From positions 62,001 to 126,000 of the forward strand of contig NZ_QZFU01000055.1 in assembly GCF_003598715.1 (NCBI RefSeq): a DNA stretch of 64,000 bases. Reading direction: 5' to 3'. The translations under genes and the position numbers were made by a program. Below the pieces are notes generated by a model, which saw only the letters and a list, made by a program, of their open reading frames with translations, searched no databases and was not told the origin of the DNA. Shown here one piece after another: positions 1 through 7,595 of this stretch (the first letter of the stretch is position 1; every line of letters begins with the position of its first letter). This DNA comes from Nocardia panacis (GTDB taxonomy: Bacteria > Actinomycetota > Actinomycetes > Mycobacteriales > Mycobacteriaceae).

Positions 1-396
1 ACCGAAACATTCGGCGACGAAACGTTGGAACGCCGCGTCGGTGTAGAGCCGCTCGATCAGCGCGCCCTCGGGGATGCGGTCGCGGGCGACGAAGGCATTG
101 CCGCGTTCGAACACGATACGACCCGGATGATCCTCGGGCAGCGGCTCATCGAGCGGCAGGTTGTAGGCGTTGACCCGCTCGACGGTGTAGTAGGCGTGCG
201 GCGCCGCCCGCTCCCCCTGCGCGCGCAGCGCCTCGAGCCGATCGGGCCGAATAAAACCGGACAGCACCGTGCATCCGGTCTCCGATAGCTCGGCGCGTGC
301 CAGGGCGACGACGGCCGCGCGGGCTGCCGCGGCGCGCTCGGCAAGCGGATACCGTGCGGTATCGACGATCTCGTCGAGGACCCCCAGCGCAACCAT
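1..396 (-). CDS. Partial HalD/BesD-like non-haem iron (2OG) oxygenase or halogenase, N-terminal part
   Basis: An open frame on the minus strand runs off the window edge with no stop. Translation from ATG at 396 gives about 132 residues with a coherent protein pattern: a helical N-terminus, then CTVLSGFIRPDRLEALR near residue 45, and HPGRIVFERGNAFVARD near residue 95. This resembles the N-terminal half of the HalD/BesD group of 2-oxoglutarate/Fe(II) enzymes that act on free amino acids. The iron ligands, which would separate a halogenase (HxG) from a hydroxylase (HxD), lie beyond the edge. It follows a HAD phosphatase by 66 bp on the same strand. The start has no clear ribosome site, so it is tentative. 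Family call from memory; moderate confidence. Confidence 0.55.
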   Translation of the reverse strand, partial: MVALGVLDEIVDTARYPLAERAAAARAAVVALARAELSETGCTVLSGFIRPDRLEALRAQGERAAPHAYYTVERVNAYNLPLDEPLPEDHPGRIVFERGNAFVARDRIPEGALIERLYTDAAFQRFVAECFG

Positions 397-462
397 GCGC
401 GCAATTCTGGTGCAGCGCCCCGCGTCGCGCGCCCCTTTCGGCGAGATTGCCAGTGACAACTG

Positions 463-1131
463 TCACAAACCGTCGAGCGCCACCCGCAGATCGTCAATGG
501 TGAGCCCCACCAGGGATTCCCGGAAGGTGCGACCGGGCGCGGCGGGCACCGGGATCTCGCACGGAATCACGATCACCGCGCATCCGGCCGCCTGCGCGGC
601 CGCCGCCCCGGTCGGCGAATCCTCTACCGCGACACAGCTTTCCGGCGCGACACCGACGAATTCCGCGGCCCGCAGGTAACCGTCGGGCGCGGGTTTGCCG
701 CGCGGCACCTCATCCCCGCACACAGTGACGTCGAAATACTCGCGCCCCAGCGTGTCGAGGCCGTACTCGGTGAACGCGCGCTTGGTATTGGTGACCAGAG
801 CGGTCGACAGACCTGCCTCGCGCACCAGCGCCAGCGCATCCTTGGCGCCGGGCCGCCACGGGATCGGACCGGACATCAGTTCGACCATGCGTCGATCCAG
901 GAACGCGGCGCACCGGTCGAAAGCCGCGGGCGTCGGCTCGATATCGAGTCCGGTGAAGATGATGCGCAGCGAATTCTCCACTGAGGAACCGATCAGCGCG
1001 TGCCGGATCTCGTCGGTCATCTCGCGGTCGAACTCCCGCGCCAATTCGCGCACCGCGAGATCCCACAGCTTCTCCGAATCGAGCAGGGTGCCGTCCATAT
1101 CCCAAAGCACCGCGCCCAGTCGCGCACCCAT
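463..1131 (-). CDS. HAD-superfamily hydrolase (phosphoglycolate phosphatase/beta-PGM-like)
   Basis: About 222 residues. Motif I is DMDGTLLDS at the N-terminus, with the nucleophile and acid/base aspartates. Motif II is LVTNTKR mid-protein, the motif III lysine is in GKPAPDGY, and motif IV is VAVEDSPTG. A helical cap of about 70 residues follows motif I, typical of subfamily IA/IB enzymes that dephosphorylate small sugar or glycolate phosphates. The substrate cannot be told. I chose ATG 1131 because the product then starts just before motif I; an in-frame GTG at 1152 is also possible. The gene lies 5-25 bp after the kinase stop on the same strand, so the two are probably co-transcribed. Confidence 0.85.
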   Translation of the reverse strand: MGARLGAVLWDMDGTLLDSEKLWDLAVRELAREFDREMTDEIRHALIGSSVENSLRIIFTGLDIEPTPAAFDRCAAFLDRRMVELMSGPIPWRPGAKDALALVREAGLSTALVTNTKRAFTEYGLDTLGREYFDVTVCGDEVPRGKPAPDGYLRAAEFVGVAPESCVAVEDSPTGAAAAQAAGCAVIVIPCEIPVPAAPGRTFRESLVGLTIDDLRVALDGL

Positions 1132-1156
1132 CTGCCGCCCAGCCCTTCTCACAAAC

Positions 1157-2725
1157 TTACAAACCCGAAGCCGCGATGAGCAGCCTGCCGCCGTCCGAGG
1201 AGACCTGGAACCAGCGGCTCTCCGAGGAGGTCGTGCCGTTCTTCAGGCTATAGGTGAGGCCTGCGACCACCCGATTGTCCCCGCTCGGAGTGATGCTCTG
1301 CACCCGCACGGACGACACCGACGACCAGAACTGGGCGTAGCTCTGATAGCCACCGGTCTGGGCCTGATAGGACGGCGCGAGCTGAGACCACGCGCCCGAC
1401 ACATTGCCCGGCAGCATCCCGTAGTAACCGCCGATGAATTGGGCGACCCGCTCACCCGCCGGCGGGCCGAACGGGGTGCTGGTGATGGTGTTGGGCTGCG
1501 AGGTGCTCGGCGCCGGAGTGCTGCTGGGTGTCGAGGGAGGAGAGCTGGGTGGCGGTGTGCTCGGCGTGATCTGTTGCGGCGCTTCGCCGATGGCCGCCGG
1601 GGGCGGCGGCGTCGCACTGGCGGGCGCGGCCGAGGACGCCGGCGCGGCGGTGGTCTCGTCCTTGCGACCGAGGGTGGCCGCGACGGCGACAACGCCCGCG
1701 ATCAGCAACACCGCGACGGCGACCACCGCGGCCAACACCACGGGCCGACGGCGCGAACCACTCGGCAGCGCGGTGGTGCCCGGCGTGGTCGGCGGCGGTG
1801 TTGTCGGCACCACCGTGGTGAGCTGATCCGGTGCGGCCAGCACCGTCGTCGGTGCGACGGCGGCGGGCAGCACCCTGGTCTCCGGTAGCGGCTCGAGTTC
1901 CGGATCCCGGCCCGCCGCAACGGCTTCCAGCGCCCGCACGGCCTCGCGCATGGTCGGTCGCTGGTCGCTGGTCGGCGCGAGCAACCGCAGCAGCACCGGC
2001 GCCAGCGCGCCCGCGTTGACGGGTGCGGGCACCTCGCCGCGGGCCACGGCGTGCAACACGGCCAGCGGATTGTCGCCCTCACCGAAGGGCGGGCCGCCCT
2101 CCACCGCCGCGTACAGCGTGGAGCCGAGGGCGAAGACATCGGAGGCGGCCTCCGGCTTCTCCCCCCGCGCCACCTCCGGCGCGAGGTAAGCCGGTGTGCC
2201 CGCGAGGAATCCGGTGGCGGTCACCGTGACATCGCCGGAGGCGTGCGAGATGCCGAAGTCGGTGATCTTGACGGTGCCGTCGTCGCCGACGAGCAGATTG
2301 GCGGGTTTCACATCGCGGTGCATGATGCCCGCGTCGTGCGCGGCGGCCAGCGCGCCCGCCGCCTGCGCCCCGATCCTGGCCACCTCGGTGGGCGGCAGCG
2401 TGCGCTTACCGGACAGCCGCGCCGCCAGACTCGGCGCGTCCATGAACTCCATTACCAGCCACGGCTGCTCGTCCTCCTCGGCCACGTCGAAGACGGTGAT
2501 GGCATTGGGGTGGTGCAGTCGCGCCGCGATGCGCCCCTCCCGCATGGCGCGCAACTTCGCTTCCAGCGCTTGGGTTTTCGACAATCCCGGCCCGAGCAGC
2601 AGCTGTTTGACCGCCACGGTGCGACGCAGCCGCACATCGGTGGCCCGCCAGACCACACCCATCGCGCCCGTGCCGATCGGATCGGTCAACCGATACCGGC
2701 CCGCGATCAACCGATCCGAAGTCAT
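1157..2725 (-). CDS. Transmembrane serine/threonine protein kinase (Pkn family)
   Basis: 522 residues. The N-terminal kinase domain (about 10-270) has the glycine loop GTGAMG, lysine K40 in VAVKQ, the catalytic loop MHRDVKPANLL near 136 and DFG near 156. A proline/alanine/threonine-rich juxtamembrane linker follows. One membrane span lies near 328-350, then a Ser/Thr/Pro-rich stretch and an extracellular domain of about 90 residues without PASTA repeats. The layout matches actinobacterial Pkn receptors that phosphorylate cytoplasmic targets in response to an outside signal. The start has a GGGAGG Shine-Dalgarno 8 nt upstream. It is downstream of metH (138 bp gap) and tightly followed by the HAD gene. 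Ligand and targets are unknown. Confidence 0.93.
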   Translation of the reverse strand: MTSDRLIAGRYRLTDPIGTGAMGVVWRATDVRLRRTVAVKQLLLGPGLSKTQALEAKLRAMREGRIAARLHHPNAITVFDVAEEDEQPWLVMEFMDAPSLAARLSGKRTLPPTEVARIGAQAAGALAAAHDAGIMHRDVKPANLLVGDDGTVKITDFGISHASGDVTVTATGFLAGTPAYLAPEVARGEKPEAASDVFALGSTLYAAVEGGPPFGEGDNPLAVLHAVARGEVPAPVNAGALAPVLLRLLAPTSDQRPTMREAVRALEAVAAGRDPELEPLPETRVLPAAVAPTTVLAAPDQLTTVVPTTPPPTTPGTTALPSGSRRRPVVLAAVVAVAVLLIAGVVAVAATLGRKDETTAAPASSAAPASATPPPPAAIGEAPQQITPSTPPPSSPPSTPSSTPAPSTSQPNTITSTPFGPPAGERVAQFIGGYYGMLPGNVSGAWSQLAPSYQAQTGGYQSYAQFWSSVSSVRVQSITPSGDNRVVAGLTYSLKNGTTSSESRWFQVSSDGGRLLIAASGL

Positions 2726-2863
2726 GGTCCGTGCCTCCCGCTAACCAAAGCTCAACGCGCCGAAGCGCTTTGCCCACGACAATGGCATATTCACCCGACA
2801 GACATCCACCGGCGACACTGCCATTGGGGATACACGGTGACCGCCGTCACATCACGAGGTCCA

Positions 2864-5800
2864 CTAAACGTTGAAATATTTGGCCTCGGGATGCAGCAGC
2901 ACGAACGCGTCGGTGGACTGCTCGGGATGCAACTGCAATTCCTCCGACAACCTCACCCCGATGCGGTCCGCGCCGAGCAGATCCACCAGTTTGGCACGAT
3001 CCTCCAGATCGGGGCACGCACCGTAACCGAAGGACAGGCGCGCGCCCCGGTAGCCGAGCTTGAAATAGTCGAGCACATCGTCGGGATCCTCGGCGGCGAC
3101 CGCGCGCCCCTCGAGCACGAGTTCCTCGCGCACGCGACGATGCCAGTACTCGGCCAGCGCCTCGGTGAGCTGGACGCCGATCCCGTGCACCTCCAGATAG
3201 TCGCGGTAGTTGTCGGCGGCGAACAGCTCATTGGCGAAATCGGCGATCGGCTGCCCCATGGTGACCAACTGGAACGGCAGCACATCCACCTGGCCGCTCG
3301 CACGGGCGTGCTCGCGCGAGCGGATGAAATCGGCCACGCAGAGGAACCTGTCGCGCTGCTGACGCGGGAAGGTGAACCTATAGCGCTGCGGCGCATCGGG
3401 ATTCGGCTCGGTCAGCACGACCACATCATCACCCTCGGAGACCGAGGGGAAGTAACCGTAGACGACCGCCGCGTGCTGGAGCACACCCTCGGTGCTCAAC
3501 CTGTCGAGCCAGGCGCGCAACCGCGGCCGCCCCTCCGACTCCACCAGCTCCTCATACGAGGGGCCGTCACCACCGCGCTGACCGCGCAGCCCCCACTGCC
3601 CGAGATAGAGCGCCCGCTCGTCGAGCAGCCCCGAATACTCTTGCAGGGAAAGACCTTTCACCACCCTGGTCCCCCAGAACGGCGGCACCGGCACCGGGAT
3701 ATCGGCGGCGACATCCGAGCGGGCGGGCACCAGCACCGGCGCCTCGGCCGCCTTGCGTTCGGCGGCGATGCGCTGGGAACGCTCGTGCCTGGCCCGGCGT
3801 TCGGCCGCCTTCGCCCGCTCGGCCGCGGCCTCGGGACTGTCGGGATCGCCTGCCCCGCCGCGCTTGCGGGTCATGATGTCGTCCATCAGGCGCAGACCCT
3901 CGAAAGCGTCGCGGGCGTAGTGCACATCGCCCGCGTAGACCGCGGTGAGATCGTTCTCCACATAGGAGCGGGTCAGCGCCGCGCCACCGAGCAGCACCGG
4001 GTACTGCTCGGCCATCCCCCTGGCATTGAGCTCCTCCAGGTTCTCCTTCATCACCACGGTGGATTTGACCAGCAGGCCGGACATGCCGATCACATCGGCC
4101 CTCTTGTCCACCGCGGCGTCGATGATGGTGGAAATCGGTTGTTTGATACCGAGATTCACCACCTCATAACCATTGTTGGACAGGATGATGTCCACCAGAT
4201 TCTTGCCGATATCGTGCACATCGCCCTTGACGGTGGCCAGCACGATGCGACCCTTGCCGGAATCGTCGGTGGCCTCCATATGCGGCTCGAGGTAGGCCAC
4301 CGCCGTTTTCATCACCTCGGCCGACTGGAGGACGAAGGGCAACTGCATCTGCCCCGAACCGAACAGCTCGCCAACGGTTTTCATCCCGGACAGCAGGGTC
4401 TCGTTGATGATCCGCAGCGGCGGGACCGTGGCCATGGCGGCGGTGAGATCGGCATCCAGTCCGGCCTTCTCGCCGTCCACGATCCGCCGCTCCAACCGCT
4501 CGAAAAGCGGAAGCGCCGCGAGCTCCTCCGCGCGCGAGGCCCGCGAGGACGCCGCCGAGACGCCCTCGAACAATTCCATCAACTTCTGCAGCGGGTCGTA
4601 GTCGGGCGTGCGGCGGTCGTAGATCAGATCCAGCGCGGTCTCGCGATGCTCCTGCGGAATCCGGCTGATGGGCAGGATCTTCGAGGCGTGCACGATCGCC
4701 GAGTCCAGCCCGGCCTGCACGCACTCGTGCATGAACACCGAATTGAGCACCTGACGCGCGGCCGGATTCAGGCCGAAGGAGATATTCGAAAGACCCAGTG
4801 TGGTCTGCACATCGGGATGGCGGCGCTTCAATTCCCGGATGGCCTCGATGGTTTCGGCGCCATCGCCGCGCGACTCCTCCTGGCCGGTGCCCAGGGTGAA
4901 GGTGAGCGTATCGATGATGATGTCGCTCTCGGCCAGCCCCCAGTTGCCGGTGATATCGGCGATCAGCCGCTCGGCGATCTCCACCTTCTTCGCGGCGGTG
5001 CGGGCCTGCCCCTCCTCGTCGATGGTCAGCGCCACCACCGCGGCGCCATGCTCGGCGACCAGGCGCATGGTTTGCTGAAAGCGGGAATCCGGACCGGCGC
5101 CGTCCTCGTAGTTCACCGAGTTGACCGCGCACCGGCCGCCCAGATGCTCCAAACCGGCCCGCAATACCGGGGCTTCGGTGGAGTCGAGCATGATCGGCAA
5201 CGTGGACGCGGTGGCCAAACGCGCTGCCAGCTCCGACATATCGGCGGTGCCGTCGCGGCCGACGTAGTCGACGCAGAGATCGAGCATGTGCGCGCCGTCG
5301 CGGGTCTGATCCTTCGCGATATCCAGGCATTTCTGCCAGTCGCCCGCCAGCATGGCCTCGCGGAACGCCTTGGAACCATTGGCGTTGGTGCGCTCGCCGA
5401 TCATGAGCACCGAAGCGTCCTGCTCGAACGGGACGGCGGTATACATGCTCGACACGCTCGGCTCGTGCACCGGGACGCGCCGCTCGGCGAGCGGGGGCAG
5501 CGCGGGCTCCACCTCGCGCACCGCCTCGGCCACCTGGCGGATGTGCTCGGGTGTGGTGCCGCAGCAGCCACCGACCAGCGCCAACCCGAATTCGGAGACG
5601 AATCCGCGCAGCGCCACCGCCAACTCCTCCGGGGTGAGCGGATACTCCGCGCCGTGCGCGCCCAGCACCGGCAGACCCGCGTTGGGCATGACCGAGACCG
5701 GGATGCGCGCGTGCCGCGACAGATGCCGCAGATGCTCGCTCATCTCGTCGGGGCCGGTGGCGCAGTTCAGGCCGATCATGTCCACACCGAGCGGTTCGAT

Positions 5801-6475
5801 CGCGGTCAGCGCCGCGCCGATCTCGCTGCCGACCAGCATGGTTCCGGTGGTCTCCACCGTCACGTGGGTGATGATCGGGATGCGGCGACCCGCCCTTGTC
5901 ATCGCCCGCCTGCTGCCGGTGATGGCGGCCTTGACCTGGAGCAGGTCCTGGCAGGTCTCGATCAGGATGGCGTCGGCGCCGCCCTCGAGCATGCCCAGCG
6001 CGGCCTCGGCGTACGCGTCGCGCAAGGCCGTATAGGGGGCATGACCGAGCGTGGGCAACTTGGTGCCCGGCCCCATCGAACCCAGCACATAGCGCGGGGT
6101 CCCGTCCGCGCCGGGACCCATCTCGTCGGCCACCTCGCGCGCCAACCTGGTGCCGCGCTCGGACAGGTCGCGAATGCGGTCGGCGATGTCGTAGTCGGCC
6201 AGATTGGGCAGATTGCAGCCGAAGGTATTGGTCTCCACCGCGTCGGCCCCCGCCGCGAAATAGGCGCGATGGATGTGGCGCAGCACATCGGGGCGGGTCT
6301 CGTTCAGGATCTCGTTACAGCCCTCGAGCCCGCGGAAATCATCCAGGCTCAGGTCGGCGGCCTGAAGCATGGTTCCCATCGCACCGTCGCCGATCACGAC
6401 GCGCTTGCGGAGCGTGTCGAGCAGTGTGGTATCGAACCGGGTGGCATCGAACTCGGCGGGGCTGGGCACAGACAT
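2864..6475 (-). CDS. metH: Cobalamin-dependent methionine synthase
   Basis: 1203 residues, the normal length for full MetH. It transfers the methyl group of 5-methyl-tetrahydrofolate to homocysteine through enzyme-bound cobalamin. Domains in order: homocysteine-binding barrel (about 20-330) with zinc cysteines in GGCCGTTPEHI near 305; pterin-binding barrel (350-610); cobalamin cap and Rossmann domain (640-880) with DVHDIGKNL near 753, holding the B12-ligand histidine; and an AdoMet-activation domain to the C-terminus, ending HPEAKYFNV. I chose ATG 6475 because a longer open frame upstream has no MetH similarity and TACCCT lies 6 nt before this ATG. It is divergent from the PAC2 gene, as in mycobacteria. 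Confidence 0.97.
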   Translation of the reverse strand: MSVPSPAEFDATRFDTTLLDTLRKRVVIGDGAMGTMLQAADLSLDDFRGLEGCNEILNETRPDVLRHIHRAYFAAGADAVETNTFGCNLPNLADYDIADRIRDLSERGTRLAREVADEMGPGADGTPRYVLGSMGPGTKLPTLGHAPYTALRDAYAEAALGMLEGGADAILIETCQDLLQVKAAITGSRRAMTRAGRRIPIITHVTVETTGTMLVGSEIGAALTAIEPLGVDMIGLNCATGPDEMSEHLRHLSRHARIPVSVMPNAGLPVLGAHGAEYPLTPEELAVALRGFVSEFGLALVGGCCGTTPEHIRQVAEAVREVEPALPPLAERRVPVHEPSVSSMYTAVPFEQDASVLMIGERTNANGSKAFREAMLAGDWQKCLDIAKDQTRDGAHMLDLCVDYVGRDGTADMSELAARLATASTLPIMLDSTEAPVLRAGLEHLGGRCAVNSVNYEDGAGPDSRFQQTMRLVAEHGAAVVALTIDEEGQARTAAKKVEIAERLIADITGNWGLAESDIIIDTLTFTLGTGQEESRGDGAETIEAIRELKRRHPDVQTTLGLSNISFGLNPAARQVLNSVFMHECVQAGLDSAIVHASKILPISRIPQEHRETALDLIYDRRTPDYDPLQKLMELFEGVSAASSRASRAEELAALPLFERLERRIVDGEKAGLDADLTAAMATVPPLRIINETLLSGMKTVGELFGSGQMQLPFVLQSAEVMKTAVAYLEPHMEATDDSGKGRIVLATVKGDVHDIGKNLVDIILSNNGYEVVNLGIKQPISTIIDAAVDKRADVIGMSGLLVKSTVVMKENLEELNARGMAEQYPVLLGGAALTRSYVENDLTAVYAGDVHYARDAFEGLRLMDDIMTRKRGGAGDPDSPEAAAERAKAAERRARHERSQRIAAERKAAEAPVLVPARSDVAADIPVPVPPFWGTRVVKGLSLQEYSGLLDERALYLGQWGLRGQRGGDGPSYEELVESEGRPRLRAWLDRLSTEGVLQHAAVVYGYFPSVSEGDDVVVLTEPNPDAPQRYRFTFPRQQRDRFLCVADFIRSREHARASGQVDVLPFQLVTMGQPIADFANELFAADNYRDYLEVHGIGVQLTEALAEYWHRRVREELVLEGRAVAAEDPDDVLDYFKLGYRGARLSFGYGACPDLEDRAKLVDLLGADRIGVRLSEELQLHPEQSTDAFVLLHPEAKYFNV

Positions 6476-6481
6476 GGATTC

Positions 6482-6487
6482 AGGGTA
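6482..6487 (-). promoter_or_regulatory. -10 element for metH, leaderless
   Basis: On the minus strand TACCCT (TANNNT consensus) ends 6 nt before the metH ATG at 6475, and no Shine-Dalgarno is seen. This spacing puts transcription and translation starts together. Inferred; no -35 is obvious. Confidence 0.45.
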
Positions 6488-6619
6488 GTCGGCGCGGGGG
6501 ACGAACCCCCTGACGGTGCTTGCGGCTGTGCTGTGGCGCACACTGTCTTGGGTATCGCCCGTGGCGAACGGAGGCGCAACACAGTCGGGAGTAGGAACAC
6601 ACCGCGGCCCGCCACACCG

Positions 6620-6625
6620 TAGGCT
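6620..6625 (+). promoter_or_regulatory. -10 element for the PAC2 gene, leaderless
   Basis: TAGGCT lies 6 nt before GTG 6632 with no Shine-Dalgarno between, giving a leaderless start. The metH/PAC2 intergenic region (6476-6631) is only 156 bp and carries both promoters. I see no cobalamin riboswitch in it. Confidence 0.45.
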
Positions 6626-6631
6626 GACCGA

Positions 6632-7516
6632 GTGAACCCCAGTGAACCTCCCGATTCCGAATTGCCGACGTTGCGCGATCCGGTGCTCGTCGCCGCCTTC
6701 GAGGGCTGGAACGACGCGGGCGACGCGGCCAGCGGCGCGGTCGAACATCTGGAATTGATCTGGGACGCCGAGCCTCTGGCCGAACTCGACTCCGAGGACT
6801 ACTACGACTATCAGGTCAATCGGCCGACGGTGCGTCAGGTGGACGGCGTCACCAGGGAGATCCAGTGGCCATCGACCATGCTGTCGGTGTGTTCACCCCC
6901 CGGCAGCGACCGGGACGTGGTGCTGCTGCGCGGTATCGAACCGAATATGCGCTGGCGCAGTTTCTGCGCGGACCTGTTGGAGTTCATCGAACAACTCGGC
7001 GTGCAGACCGTCGTCATCCTGGGGGCGCTGCTGGCCGACACGCCGCACACCCGCCCCGTCCCGGTGACCGGATCGGCGTACAGCAAGGAGGCCGCCGAGC
7101 GCTTCGCCCTGGAGCAGACGCGCTACGAAGGCCCCACCGGCATCACCGGAGTCCTGCAGGACCAATGCGTGAAGGCGGGGGTGCCCGCCGTGTCGTTCTG
7201 GGCGGCGGTGCCGCACTACGTCTCCCAGCCGCCGAATCCGAAGGCCACCATCGCGCTGCTGCACCGGGTCGAGGATGTGCTCGATATCGAGGTGCCGCTG
7301 GGCGAGCTGCCCAAACAGGCCGAGGACTGGGAGACGGCGGTCAACGAGATGACCGTCGGCGATGACGAGATCAGCGAGTACGTGCGCTCTTTGGAGGAGC
7401 GCGGCGACGCCCAACTCGATCTGAACGACACCATGGCAAAGATCGACGGCGACGCGATCGCCGCCGAATTCGAGAAGTATCTGCGGCGCAGGGGGCCGGG
7501 CAGTTTCGGGCTGTAG
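6632..7516 (+). CDS. PAC2 family protein (proteasome assembly chaperone-like)
   Basis: 294 residues. It begins with the characteristic LRDPVLVAAFEGWNDAGDAA near 14-33 and has the LEFIEQLGVQTVVILGALLAD core near 120-138. PAC2 proteins resemble eukaryotic proteasome-assembly chaperones, and actinobacteria keep a 20S proteasome. A role in assembly or peptide/ATP-dependent grasping is therefore suggested by family but unproven. The C-terminal third is acidic and helical. GTG 6632 is fixed by the -10 element just upstream. Its neighbour in the opposite direction is metH, the same arrangement as Rv2124c/Rv2125 in M. tuberculosis. Confidence 0.9.
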   Translation: MNPSEPPDSELPTLRDPVLVAAFEGWNDAGDAASGAVEHLELIWDAEPLAELDSEDYYDYQVNRPTVRQVDGVTREIQWPSTMLSVCSPPGSDRDVVLLRGIEPNMRWRSFCADLLEFIEQLGVQTVVILGALLADTPHTRPVPVTGSAYSKEAAERFALEQTRYEGPTGITGVLQDQCVKAGVPAVSFWAAVPHYVSQPPNPKATIALLHRVEDVLDIEVPLGELPKQAEDWETAVNEMTVGDDEISEYVRSLEERGDAQLDLNDTMAKIDGDAIAAEFEKYLRRRGPGSFGL

Positions 7517-7583
7517 GTCCGGTTTCAAGGTTCACCGAATATTCGCCGAGGGGCCACCCGCGTGCCCGAAATCGCTTGCCCCC

Positions 7584-7589
7584 TAGACT
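7584..7589 (+). promoter_or_regulatory. -10 element for the adenylation-acyltransferase gene, leaderless
   Basis: TAGACT is followed by 6 nt and then GTG 7596. No ribosome-binding purine run is present. This decides the start at 7596. Confidence 0.45.
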
Positions 7590-7595
7590 TCGCGG

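Noticed and set aside
6550..6555. GGGTAT as SigF -10 before the PAC2 gene
   Set aside because: No GTTT-like -35 at 15-17 nt upstream.
2051..6622. 1523-residue open frame on the plus strand opposite metH
   Set aside because: Antisense shadow of metH and the kinase; rich in His/Arg/Gly with no domain, while the minus strand encodes a complete MetH.
6476..6631. Cobalamin riboswitch in front of metH
   Set aside because: The region is only 156 bp, shared by two promoters, and the metH -10 touches the start codon, leaving no leader.
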